64,000 nt of DNA from Deinandra increscens subsp. villosa (Eukaryota; Streptophyta; Magnoliopsida; Asterales; Asteraceae), in assembly GCA_039602395.1 (NCBI GenBank), contig JBCNJP010000006.1:17100952-17164951 (forward strand). Direction: 5' to 3'. Below are positions 12,621 through 23,547 of this stretch, piece after piece (the stretch's first letter is position 1; every line of letters starts with the position of its first letter). Position numbers and translations under genes: made by a program. Under the pieces are notes generated by a model, which was not told where the DNA came from, did no database searches, and was given only the letters and a program-made list of their open reading frames with translations.

Positions 12621-13120
12621 NNNNNNNNNNNNNNNNNNNNNNNNNNNNNNNNNNNNNNNNNNNNNNNNNNNNNNNNNNNNNNNNNNNNNNNNNNNNNNNN
12701 NNNNNNNNNNNNNNNNNNNNNNNNNNNNNNNNNNNNNNNNNNNNNNNNNNNNNNNNNNNNNNNNNNNNNNNNNNNNNNNNNNNNNNNNNNNNNNNNNNNN
12801 NNNNNNNNNNNNNNNNNNNNNNNNNNNNNNNNNNNNNNNNNNNNNNNNNNNNNNNNNNNNNNNNNNNNNNNNNNNNNNNNNNNNNNNNNNNNNNNNNNNN
12901 NNNNNNNNNNNNNNNNNNNNNNNNNNNNNNNNNNNNNNNNNNNNNNNNNNNNNNNNNNNNNNNNNNNNNNNNNNNNNNNNNNNNNNNNNNNNNNNNNNNN
13001 NNNNNNNNNNNNNNNNNNNNNNNNNNNNNNNNNNNNNNNNNNNNNNNNNNNNNNNNNNNNNNNNNNNNNNNNNNNNNNNNNNNNNNNNNNNNNNNNNNNN
13101 NNNNNNNNNNNNNNNNNNNN
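12621..13120. other. Assembly gap (500 N)
   Basis: Exactly 500 unknown bases, the same length as the gap at 46410-46909. This suggests a fixed-size scaffold gap, so the real distance is unknown. Confidence 0.95.
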
Positions 13121-13328
13121 AACAAAGAAGAAAATACAATGAAACAAATGAAAAAAAAAGACTTGGAGAGCTCATGAACCATTTTCAAACAATACTCTTA
13201 TTGCAAACCAAGACTATACTCATTTTATAACCCAAGACTACACTGTGAGAACATGCACAGGAGCAACAGACCCACAAACTCCATCTAAAATGCTTCAAAG
13301 TAAAATAATAATAATTGAAAAAAAAATA

Positions 13329-13700
13329 GGTTTATTGGATTTTATTAATCCAAGTTATTACCAATTGGTCAATATTAATCTCAATTTCAAAATTGGCCCA
13401 CATTAATCCCAATTATTAAGGTGTTAGATTTCATTGGACCCCGAAGGGAATTTTTTGACTAAAATCCCTAACGGAGTTAAGGAAAATGTAAAGGGGGTCC
13501 ATTGAAATCCAACACCTTAATAATCATTGGACCCCGAAGGGAATTTTTTGAGTAAAATCCCTAACGGAGTGAAGAAAAATATAAAGGAGGTCCAATGAAA
13601 TCCAACACCTTAATAATTGGGATTAATGTGGGGCAATTTTGAAATTAAGATTAATATTGGCCAATTGGTAATAACTTGAATTAATAAAATCCAATAACCC
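13329..13700. mobile_element. Mutator-like MITE with long inverted repeats
   Basis: Ends ggtttattgg and (reverse complement) gggttattgg lead into inverted repeats of about 110 bp. The flanks aaaaaaata and aaaaaaatt could be a 9 bp TSD but are low-complexity. The centre holds a tandem duplication of about 105 bp, with each unit carrying a cattggaccccgaaggg stretch (about 13432 and 13527). Confidence 0.6.
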
Positions 13701-14412
13701 AAAAAAATTAAAAAAACATACATGGCAGCAATGAATCTTTTTTTTTTTTTTTTTTTGAAATTTGTAAGCATCCTTAAGTGCGTTTGCGGAGTGGCTCCAT
13801 GGCATAGTTAGAAGCATAGGCAAAAAATGTAGGTTAGTATTATAAAATAATATACTATAGAAGATGATTGAACTCAGCCGAATTATTATATGATTATGAA
13901 ATGGGTATTTAGATGCAATGGTCATTTAACCTACAACATAGTTATGTAATTTCACTCATACCTATTCTCAAGTTTCTGATCTTCATTGAACCCAAATTCA
14001 TCTTTGCACACCATCTATTCCTCAGATGGCAGTATAATCGGCAAGTTTATGCAACCAAACACCCATTTCCGTTTATATACTCCCTTGTGACTTTGGGTTG
14101 GCATGTCAATAATCTACAAAAAAATACAAACATGAGGTTTATTTTACAAATCATTTAGGGTCAAAATAATTAACCTTCTTTTCAATCTCATTCATATGAA
14201 GCATCATTAATAGGTAAAATGAGAATCATAGATTCTTGAATAATGAAACTCACATACAAGGCCGATCCAGAGGATTTAGGGGCCCTGTTCGAACTAAAAA
14301 AAATAGGCCCCATAAAAAAATGCAAAAAGAAAAAAGTTCTTAAATAATACGAAAAATAAGTTATAGCAAAAAACATACAAAAATTATAGTTTTAAAATGA
14401 CATTCCAAGCAG

Positions 14413-16955
14413 TTAACCGACAAATCGTGCAAATCTTCTAGCATTTTTAATAGCAAATTGATTTATCAAGTCTTCATAGTTCATATCCTCCAATATTTCG
14501 TTCTCGATAGCTATAATTGCCAACACGCTAAGTCTTTCTTGTGACATTATTGATCGTAAGTAAGATTTCAGTAACTTCAACTTTGAAAAACTTCGCTCTG
14601 CAGATGCCACCGTCACTGGAATAGTTAATAATATTCTATATGCAATGCTTGCATTTGGGAAACAATTGAATTGAATAACATTTTTCAAAATATATGTGGG
14701 GTTGATGACTTCATCAGTTTGTAGTCTGTCAAATAACTTCAATTCCATAAAAAGGTCATCCGCATCAATATCAGTTCTTTCATGGAACTTGAGATCATCT
14801 TGAAGAACACGACAACATGACTTAAGTTCGTTATCTTCTAGTTCCCTCAACTTGTTAGGAAACAAGAAACCAAATAATTTTTCATATTCTCTGTATTGGT
14901 CGAATCTTTTTTCAAGAGAAACACTAGCTTGATCAATGATATATAAGAAATAATTGACTTTAAAATTGTCTTCAGCTAAAAATGTAACTTCTTTATCACT
15001 TGAAGTCTCATCAAAGTGCTTTTTCCTTCGATCCTGACGTCTTTCTGGAAATATTGGATCAACTCCCATTTCAATAGCAATCCTTTTAGCTTCATCAATC
15101 GCATCCGGAAATCCAGTTTCTCTATATCCCTTAAAGGATTGAATCAACTTGTTTATTTCTTTAATAGCGTTATCTAGAACCATATCCTTTGCTTGTAACT
15201 TTTTGCTCACTGTATTCACCATGTTTAATACGTGATGCCAGATAACAATTGATACTAAAAATTCAAAATCACCAAGCTCATTCTTTGCTAGTGATTTTGC
15301 TTCACTTTGAATTTTGCTATCATTATCTTTTTCTCCAACTTCAAGTAAAGCTTCTCTAACATCGGCTAGTTGATCTTTAATAGCCTTGACACTCTCAACA
15401 CGACTTTCCCAACGAGTGGCGGACAATGACTTAAGGCTCAGAGTTTTAACATTATCTTTCAAAATTTGCCACCTCTTAGCAGAATTTGAAAAAGATAGTA
15501 TAAATGCGTTGGATGACTCCAAAAAAGTCTCTACCTTTACCACAACTGTTAGCCATATCACATAATGTAAGATTAAGGCTATGGCAACCACATGGAGTGT
15601 AAAAAGCTCTAGGATTTTCATCTAAAAATCTCTTTTGCACTCCACTGTGTTTTCCTTTCATGTTCGATCCATTATCATAGCCTTGGCCACTCATGTCATC
15701 AATTTCAAGACCAAGACACTTCAACTCCTCGAACGTAACATCAAAAAGTCCTTTTCCTGTGGTATCATCAACATTCAAAAACCCTAAAAACGGCTCCTCG
15801 ATGGTAACAGAATTAGATGAGAAATTCACATACCTGAGAAAGATACACAAGTATGATTGAGTAATGCTTATTAGTTATTACTATTGATAGATTTAGGTTT
15901 TGCTTATTAGAAAAATACCTGACTATTAAAGTCATTTGTTCTTGGTGACTTGTATCGGGAGTGCAATCAAGTATGATTGAGTAATATTTTGCTTCCCTTA
16001 TCTTCTTGATGATTTCTTTCTTAATTTCTTTAGCTAACAAAAGTATTATCTCATTTTGGATCTTATGTCCAAGATAATGCACATGAATGCCATCATCATT
16101 TGTGATACGCCGCACATGTTCCTTAATAACCGGGTCAAACTCTTCCAACATTTCAATGGCACCCAAAAAGTTTCCATTACCTTTTTTATACAACTTCTCG
16201 TTAGATCCACGAAATGCTAAATTATGTTTAGCAAGATACTTGACAAGTGCAATTATTCTTAAAATGACCTGTTTCCAATAATCTCTCTCTTTCTTGAACT
16301 GCTCGTATTCATATTTTTCAATTGTTTCATTAAGCTTCAATCTTTTACGCATATCAAACCAATTAGTCATATTAGTGAGATGATCCAAGGAAACTTCATG
16401 CTCTTTAAGCCTATTACTAGCGTGTATCCAATCTGAATAGCCTTCACCATCCAATTTACCTTTTGAAGGCCCTTTTCTAAACACTTTACAACAGAAACAA
16501 AAAACTCGATCCAGCTCTTTCGAATATATTAGCGACTCTCTATCACACTTCTCCATATTTGATAGAGTTCTAGCATACATAGCTGCCGAAAAGTGTCTAC
16601 CCAATTTATCCTTGGGATAATTGATAATATTAGTATCCCTTTTTAGACCTTTCTCCACTAAAAGTTTTATCTCGTCAGAATTAAGTCCATCCCATCGTCT
16701 TGGATCAAATATATCAGCAGGATTACTATAAACATTCTCTGAAACATTCTCTTGCTCTACCTCTTCATGATCTTCAACTTGTTTTTCAACATTCTCTTGC
16801 TCAACATGCGCTTCAACATTCTCTTGCTCTTCATGCTCTTCAACATGTTGTTTAGAAAAAAACTTATATAGTGCCCCGGCTTGAGATTTTCTCATTTTTT
16901 CATCTAGTTTTCTCTTTTTACGCCTTTGACTACCGGATAAGTATTTAGGAGGCAT
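14413..16955 (-). pseudogene. ZMYM1-like hAT transposase, one intron and one frameshift
   Basis: This encodes the DDE transposase that cuts and pastes hAT elements in the nucleus. It starts MPPKYLSGSQRRKKRKLDEK (basic), followed by an EQENVE-type acidic repeat. A TTF-type zinc-finger region follows (YPKDKLGRHF, FCFCCKVF, LKEHEVSLDHL), then the catalytic core with GQGYDNGSNMKGKHSGVQKR and FYTPCGCHSLNLTLCDMAN. The C-terminal hAT dimerisation region is PVTVASAERSFSKLKLLKSY near 14600. A GT-AG intron at 15834-15918 (85 bp) joins LIVR to YVNFSS in frame. Near 15489-15493 (five A on the plus strand) one extra base shifts the frame between IYTIF and SNSAKRW. That single shift is the only lesion I see. 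The order of domains matches family members of about 750-800 residues. Confidence 0.88.
15834..15918 (-). other. Intron in the hAT transposase
   Basis: The donor (minus strand) is CAG/GTATTTTTC and the acceptor TTTCTCAG/GTATGTG. Removing these 85 bp restores the conserved LIVRYVNFSS junction, which is continuous in related transposases. Confidence 0.75.
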
Positions 16956-17661
16956 AATTTCTGAAAATTAAATCTAAATTTGAATATATCATACTCTAAA
17001 ATCTAAATTTCTAATCAAATCAATAATCAAATACACAACACATATGAAATATGAAACTACAATATTCCATCAAATACACGTTCAAATAAACTAAAGGAAA
17101 ACGACACAGAGAACCACATGCTCATCTATCCAAAAACCAATTCAAATAAAAATAAATACACCATCACATATATGAAATTTGAAACGAAGTTACATACCTG
17201 GACGATTTCCGTTAGGGGCGTTACGATTTTAGATGTTCTTCAATTTTCTCCGTTTCAATTTGTCGTCGAAAAAACACGGTTTCAGTAGGGAGCCGCAAGG
17301 GTTTTTGACTTTTATTATTTGGGTTTTACGCAGGAGGTTTGGGGGAATTGACTAGGCAAAAGCCTTTTTTTTAGTAAACAGTATGATGATATATTATATT
17401 ATATATAATTTCCAAATATATGATTTACGTACGATTAGGAAATTGAGTATTATATTTAATGTATATAAAAATTAGGTTTTTTAAAATAGATTTTATTAAT
17501 GTAGGTTTTAAAATTTTATTTAAAAATAACTTTATATATATATATATATATTATGTATTATATATATATATATATAATTTAAAAAATATGGGCCCCCTAA
17601 AATAATAGGTCCTGTTCCGTCGAACATCTCGCACATGCTCAGGGCCCCCACTGCTCACATA

Positions 17662-18406
17662 CATATGCCCGCAGGTGTTCAATATATGGACCGTTGAAAG
17701 ATATAATCTGATAATAGTCCATATATACCCAGCTTCGAAATTCAAAATAATATCCATGTTCTATACTCACACAGAAAGTCTTATTAACCACTTAACTCAT
17801 AAAAAATAGCCAAAGAGATTCTGCAGTACAAAGACCTAAGTCTCATTAACCCAAAAACTAAATATTCTACTTGGAATCAATAGTTTTAACACATATCCTC
17901 ATCAATTTCTTAAGTGATTATATCAATCGACAACTAAACTTATAAATCCAAATAGTTACAATACCATGGACTAAGAAAATTAGATTGGCATGTAGAATTT
18001 GAAAGCCTCTAATCAAACATCATCATATACAAACAATTTCCAAAATATATCACACATGCAACAAACATCATAAAGAAATGTAGCATCAATCAAATGGAAA
18101 AAAGCAAAAATACAACAAACGACAATTCAAATACAATTAAACCCAACCATCAAAAAAGAACAAAGAAACAGGAAGATATAGGTAATTGGTTGAAGGAGTC
18201 AAAAAAGAGAAGTACCTACAGATCGCAACAAAGGCTTCATCTGCTCATGTTTCTGCAAGACCAAAATCACAAATCTTCAAATTATAAATCTGTACAAATC
18301 TTTAAATCATGCATTTTCTTACAGTTGAGTCAAGAATATAAAACAAACTAAGACAAATACAAATTTAGCAATACTCATCATGAATTCAAAATCCGTACAC
18401 AAAATG
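17662..18406. other. AT-rich intergenic sequence
   Basis: The sequence is AT-rich, with no ORF showing any recognised domain. The open frame at 18094-18351 is Lys/Asn-rich and looks like chance. I see no repeat or RNA gene here. Confidence 0.4.
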
Positions 18407-18416
18407 AAAAAAAAAA

Positions 18417-19607
18417 GGAAAATTGGCATCATTTAATCCCATCTTTTCACTATTGGCAAATAATAATCCATGTTTTCACTTTGGCAACTGACAGTCCCAT
18501 GTTGTCGTGTATTTGTTTTTAACGGTCCCGCCGTTAAAAAAAACTAACACCGTTAGTTTTTGATGATGTGGCTGGTGATGTGTCATTTTTTTTTTATAAA
18601 TTTATCCAATCATCATCCTAGTCACCACACCACCACCACTCTACCACCACCACAATCACCCCCACCACCACCTCCGACGACACCACCACCATTCCACCAC
18701 CTCCACGACACCACCACCACCAGCTACAACCTGATCAATTACAACAATCTTCCTCCTCTTCCACTCCACCGCCGCATCTCCGCCGTCCCCCTCAACTCTC
18801 GACCCAAACAGCTCCTCCATGACCCCTGCACCCAACCCTCCTTCCACAACGCCGCCACCTGCGGCATCGCCACCCCCCTCCGCCACCTCCGCTCCCTCTG
18901 AATCACCAACTCACGTCGTTGATTTCGTTCCGGTCAATTAAGCGGTTAAATTAAGCCACCTGAGTTCCTCGCTCGCAATAGAATCTAGATCTGGGTTCGG
19001 AGAATAGAAATTCCGGATGGTGGATTTCGTTGGGTTAGGAGAATAGGAATTCCGTTGCTTTAAATCGCAATAGAATCTAGATCTGTTATTTGTTTCTTAT
19101 TCACAGGTCAAGTTCCAGCATAATTTTGCGTTCGGAGAATATAAATTCCTTTGGGACGGTGGATTTCGTCTCTGGTCAAGCGAGTACCGGCGACGGGGTC
19201 GGTGGATCACTGCTTCACCGGAGAAACGTAAGCCAGAGATGATGATGGTGTTCATCGGAGATGGAGGCGGCGGTGGTAGTGGTGGCCGGAGATGATGATG
19301 GTGGTGGCCGGTAGTGGTGGCGGAGATGATGATGGTGGTGGCCGGAGAAGACGACTGTGGTGGCTATTGGTGGTGGAGTGGTGGTGGTGTGGTGACTAGG
19401 ATGATGATTGGATAAATTTATAAAAAAAATAAAAAATATGACACATCACCAGCCACATCATCAAAAACTAACGGTGTTAGTTTTTTTTTAACGGCGAGAC
19501 CGTTAAAAACAAATACACGACAATATGGGACTGTCAGTTGCCAAAGTGAAAACATGGATTATTATTTGCCAATAGTGAAAAGATGGGATTAAATAACGCC
19601 AATTTCC
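18417..19607. mobile_element. Mutator-like element with ~250 bp TIRs
   Basis: The left end ggaaaattggcatcattt and right end (reverse complement) ggaaattggcgttattt open inverted repeats of about 250 bp that stay nearly identical through the taacggt, atgatgtggctggtgatg and catcatcctagtcaccac stretches. Both flanks are runs of exactly ten A (18407-18416, 19608-19617), consistent with a 9-11 bp Mutator-type TSD, though a low-complexity one. The inside is CCACC/GGTGG-rich. It holds a repeated 20 bp segment (cgcaatagaatctagatctg near 18975 and 19067) and no transposase. Confidence 0.7.
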
Positions 19608-20184
19608 AAAAAAAAAACATACATTCACAAATCATTCTTACACATGTAAAACCTAAAACACCTGTAAAAGATGCTACCCTTCTCACATGAGTTCGAACAA
19701 CCCTTTCTTATGAATCGTGCAACAATTAACCCACAAAGATAAAACCTAACCTTTAATAAACCAAAAAATTAAACAGAAAAGAATCGAATTGGGTGAATAA
19801 CGGCAACATTACAATCGGAAGACGAAAGAGGCAAAACCATCAGAAGACCAAATCACACCAAAAAACTAAGATGCAGAATGAATCAATCTCTGATCACAAC
19901 AAAAAAGGAAAATTAAACGAAGCATACATACCGTATTACTTCAGAAGACGCCGTGGAAGAAGAAGGTAGAGTGAAAGAAAACCCAATTTCTTGGAGGGCG
20001 TGGTGAGATAGAAACCGATTAGATGAAACATGTTTGACTGATGGATGAAACCCACGAGATAGGATAACCAAATCTGCAAAATAACCCTTAAGACAACAAA
20101 AATACTAAAATTACAAACCTGATTTCAACTAGTATGTTATTAAGGACTGCCGTTAGAGTGCTGAAGTATTTCAAAAGAGACAAC

Positions 20185-20415
20185 CAATTGACATATGCAA
20201 GAAGAAACGAAGGTCGAAAACAACAAAAATTAAAAATCGAAAGCCATAGTTCGAAAATACCTTGTTGGAAACAAACCAATATAAGCAACAAAGAAAGGTT
20301 TCAATCAACACCTGCAAGAAGAAACAAAGCCAAAAAACAACAAAAATTAAAAAATGAAAGCCACAGTTAGAAAATACCTTGTTGGAGAAAGGTTTCAATC
20401 AACACCTGCAAGAGC
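20185..20415. repeat. Tandem repeat of about 95-115 bp, 2-3 copies
   Basis: The series gcaagaagaaac - aacaaaaattaaaaa - gaaagcca - agttagaaaataccttgttgg occurs twice. A third partial copy (aaggtttcaatcaacacctg) follows at about 20390. The units are diverged. Confidence 0.6.
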
Positions 20416-21309
20416 ATAAACAACATCCATTAAACGGCAAGAAAACGTACCGAACAGCTACGAAGAAGACGGAGGCGGAGAAAGGCAAAAAATGGGAGGA
20501 ATCTTCTTATACCTGCAATGCTCAAACGTGTTGAAAAATTGGAACAAAAATTTCAAATTAATTCAGATTGATTTAACAGCATGTCACACCCCTCCCGCAC
20601 CATGCACCATGCCACATGCAGAGGAGGTGTTGGGGAAAACGGGCTGTTGATATCAGATACACGCGGAAGCAACATAAAAGTAAATACGATAACATTAGGT
20701 TTTGACTTAGCATTCTAACATCATGCTAATAACTGGGCCCGATGATTCTTAACATCATTATGGATCACTATATCCTTATTACTCGAGGAGCTACTTGCCT
20801 GATGGGTTCCTACTGATTACCTGCAAAATTTGTAAACCACTGATATCAACAACTATGAAGTTGTTGGTGAGCCGTATCCTAGCCTGTTATTCAAATATTT
20901 CACAATGCTATTGGCCCCTACATAATTTTTCTACATGAATGGCTAGAATGTAACCGACAAGATATATATATAATTTCGGGGTACAACACATGCACCAAAT
21001 ATTTCTAGCATACTAGTTACGTAGTATTTTGCACATTTCATTGAGATACGAATTTTGGTAACCAATATAGCACGCAACTGTTGCTCCACAATGATTATTT
21101 GTGGGCCAAGAACTGTTATATAACGAGGTAGGAAAATAATACGGAACTCACAGTGTATATATGATAATCTTATGATAGATGCACGAAGAGGCACCACGTT
21201 GTCAAAGATGTACCAGCTCGAAGAATCTGTTAACCTAAACAAGTATAGGTTTTATTTAACAAAGTAATAATACTGGTTAGGCTCGGTTGTGCTCCGTGCC
21301 TTTAACAAT

Positions 21310-21480
21310 ACAATACGCTCCTAGATGGAGGTCCCGATACGATTGGATGTCCCGATACAATCGTATGGCCTACAACCGGATACGATCGTATTACCTAATA
21401 ATATCTATCAAAACAGATTGTGCCCGATACGATGGTATGCCTACTGATCTTTATACAACCGTATGACCTGTTTTAATGGA
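21310..21480. repeat. CGATACGATCGTAT-type motif array
   Basis: Variants of cccgatacgattggatg, ggatacgatcgtatt and cccgatacgatggtatg recur about seven times in 170 bp. The best copy contains the perfect palindrome atacgatcgtat. The array lies inside the outer solo LTR, well downstream of its TATA-like box. Confidence 0.65.
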
Positions 21481-21828
21481 TAAACGAATATATATAATTA
21501 TAACACTCGAGCCTCGAACGGTTATATTTGTAAACCCTAAAGGTTTACGTAAAATCATAACGTTTATATATAATTTCATCCATTTATAATTCACATAAAA
21601 TCGTAGCTTTTATTTAGATGTTATTATAACTTTTTATTTATATTTGTGTTCTTTTAATGGATAAACGAATATATATAATTATAACACTCGAGCCTCAAAC
21701 GGTTATATTTGTAAACCCTAAAGGTTTACGTAAAATCATAACGTTTATATATAATTTCATCCATTTATAATTCACATAAAATCGTAGCTTTTATTTTAGA
21801 TGTTATTATAACTTTTTATTTATATGGA
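21471..21828. repeat. 181 bp tandem duplication
   Basis: The stretch beginning ttttaatggataaacgaata occurs at 21471 and again at 21652. The two units match over nearly their whole length, with single-base differences (gcctcgaac against gcctcaaac). Confidence 0.9.
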
Positions 21829-23053
21829 CGCATAATTTGATATCACATATAATTATAGATTTTACATAAACGTTTATTCATTTATGTTTGACATAAAATC
21901 ATAACTTTTATGTAGATGATATCGTAACTTTTATTTATATAAAATCATAATTTCATTTACATAAAATCATAGTTTTTGAATAAATGAAGTCTTAACTTTT
22001 AATTACATAAAATCATAACTTTTATTTATATAAATCTATAACAAAACTATTTATAGTATCATTTTATTTAGTATAATACTTTTGGTTTATGATAACCGTT
22101 TCTAACATCTTGAATATACTATATCAATATAATGATACAATATAAAGAGCACGGTATACCTCCGGTCGGTACGCGAACCCGGACCCGGTTATCGGTAAAA
22201 CGAACACAATTCCGAATACGAAAAATGAGTAGTCCATTCCACACGGTTTTTCGCCACGAGTAATAATATGATATCAATTTCTCAGTTTGACTTCGTTTGA
22301 CCACTGTAATATGTTGACCAGATTCGTTTACCGAGTCGACTCGGTTGACTCGGTGTCGACTTGACTCATTTCACTTAACTCAATCCCAAATCACATCCAA
22401 ACATACCCAAAACACTTCTAGGCCAAAAATCATCATCCATCATCATCATTGGAATCTGTCACGGCGGCCGGAAGCTATGGCCGCCGCCGGTCGACCTACC
22501 CCCGCCGTGAAAACCACCACCATCATCATCATAACATCACCAAACAACTCAGATCTGTACATGCATAAGGAAATCGGAACATAAGAAGAAGATTACTCAC
22601 TAAGATAAAAGAAAAACGTGAAAATCGAACCAAAAGCTTACCCATTAGTGGGTTTCAGGTCGCCGGAGTACGAGAGTAAAACAGTGGCGCCTGGCGGCGT
22701 AACTACAGCTGTGACGAGCGGCTGTCGCCGCTGTTCGGCTCCTCTGAATCGCGAAACGGATAGAAAAGGGGGGCGCCGCCGCCACTCCTGCGGCGGAACC
22801 CTAGCCGCAGCCATGACTGCCGTCGCTTTTGTCGTTGATCGAGACCATGAGTGAACTCGGGGACCTTGAGAGTGTGAACGGGAGAAGAATAGGAGAAGAA
22901 AGGAGACGGAATCGAGAGCCGCTGCCATAGAACCGCCGGAGCGCCGCCGTGGTTGGCCAGAGCCGGCTGCCGAAAAAGCGGGGAGAGCCTCACAGCTCTC
23001 TTCTCCTCTCTCGTTTCTCAAACACACACACATAAGTGTGTTTTGTGGCTGCC

Positions 23054-23060
23054 ATTTATA
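23054..23060 (-). promoter_or_regulatory. TATA-like box of the outer LTR
   Basis: The minus strand reads cattcatataaatggc, followed 25-30 bp downstream by CA-rich leader sequence. It is duplicated with the 803 bp block at 31897-31903. Confidence 0.45.
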
Positions 23061-23547
23061 TGAATGGGAAAGGGGTAAAACACCCTTTTTACATTTTAAG
23101 ATATTTTGAGAAGTAAATTAAATTAACGGGTATTATACCGTGATTTCCGAACACGTTAAATACAGAACATTATGTAAATGGTTCACAATAAATCCCGACA
23201 TTTCTGGAATATTATAAAAGCCTCGTAAATACTCTTGGAATGTTTAAAATGTCAAATTTAATATGATCTGGTGAATATTTAGTAGAACACACGGTATAAG
23301 GCGCGTATCCGACGCGAATTTTGTTTATCTCTATTTTGTGAACCAAGCACATTTCCACGACTGTAACTCTATGTCAATAGTCAGATTAATATTTATAATT
23401 TCACAGGGTCGGTAAAACCATCTTAAATAATTATATGAGTCTTTTTCGGATAATATCGCGTAAGAGTCCCATTCACTGATTTCACCGTTTCTTTTACCGA
23501 TTCCTACGGTTATCCTTTCAAACAGTCAGATCATCAATGATCAAGTA

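Larger units (their letters stand above)
14257..17653 (-). mobile_element. hAT DNA transposon, nearly intact
   Basis: The 3.4 kb element is bounded by a perfect 8 bp TSD, ctcacata at 14249-14256 and 17654-17661. Its ends are caaggccgatccag on the left and, reverse-complemented, cagtgggggccctgag on the right. It carries one minus-strand transposase gene (14413-16955) that fills most of its length, plus AT-rich sequence at about 17380-17580. The perfect TSD indicates a fairly recent insertion. Confidence 0.9.
20582..23547 (-). mobile_element. Outer solo LTR, left part (minus strand)
   Basis: Read on the minus strand this is the 3' portion of a long LTR ending ...ggaggggtgtgaca at 20582. Its target-site duplication CAGCA is at 20577-20581 and again at 35439-35443, after the far end. 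Beyond 20582 there is no primer-binding site, so it is a solo LTR. The young chromovirus inserted at 23548 splits it. Without that insertion the LTR would be about 3.43 kb. It contains its own minus-strand TATA-like box (23054-23060), a palindromic motif array and a 181 bp tandem duplication. The predicted minus-strand frames at 22638-23033 are leader sequence with no known domain. Confidence 0.75.

Noticed and set aside
18560..18901. Open frame rich in Pro/Thr/His
   Set aside because: It is a translation of CCACC-type low-complexity DNA inside the Mutator-like element; both strands and several frames are open there for the same reason.
22638..23033. 131-codon minus-strand frame MCVCLRNERGEE..., also at 31451-31876
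   Set aside because: It lies just after a TATA-like box in the outer LTR and has no recognised domain. The second copy is simply part of the duplicated 803 bp.
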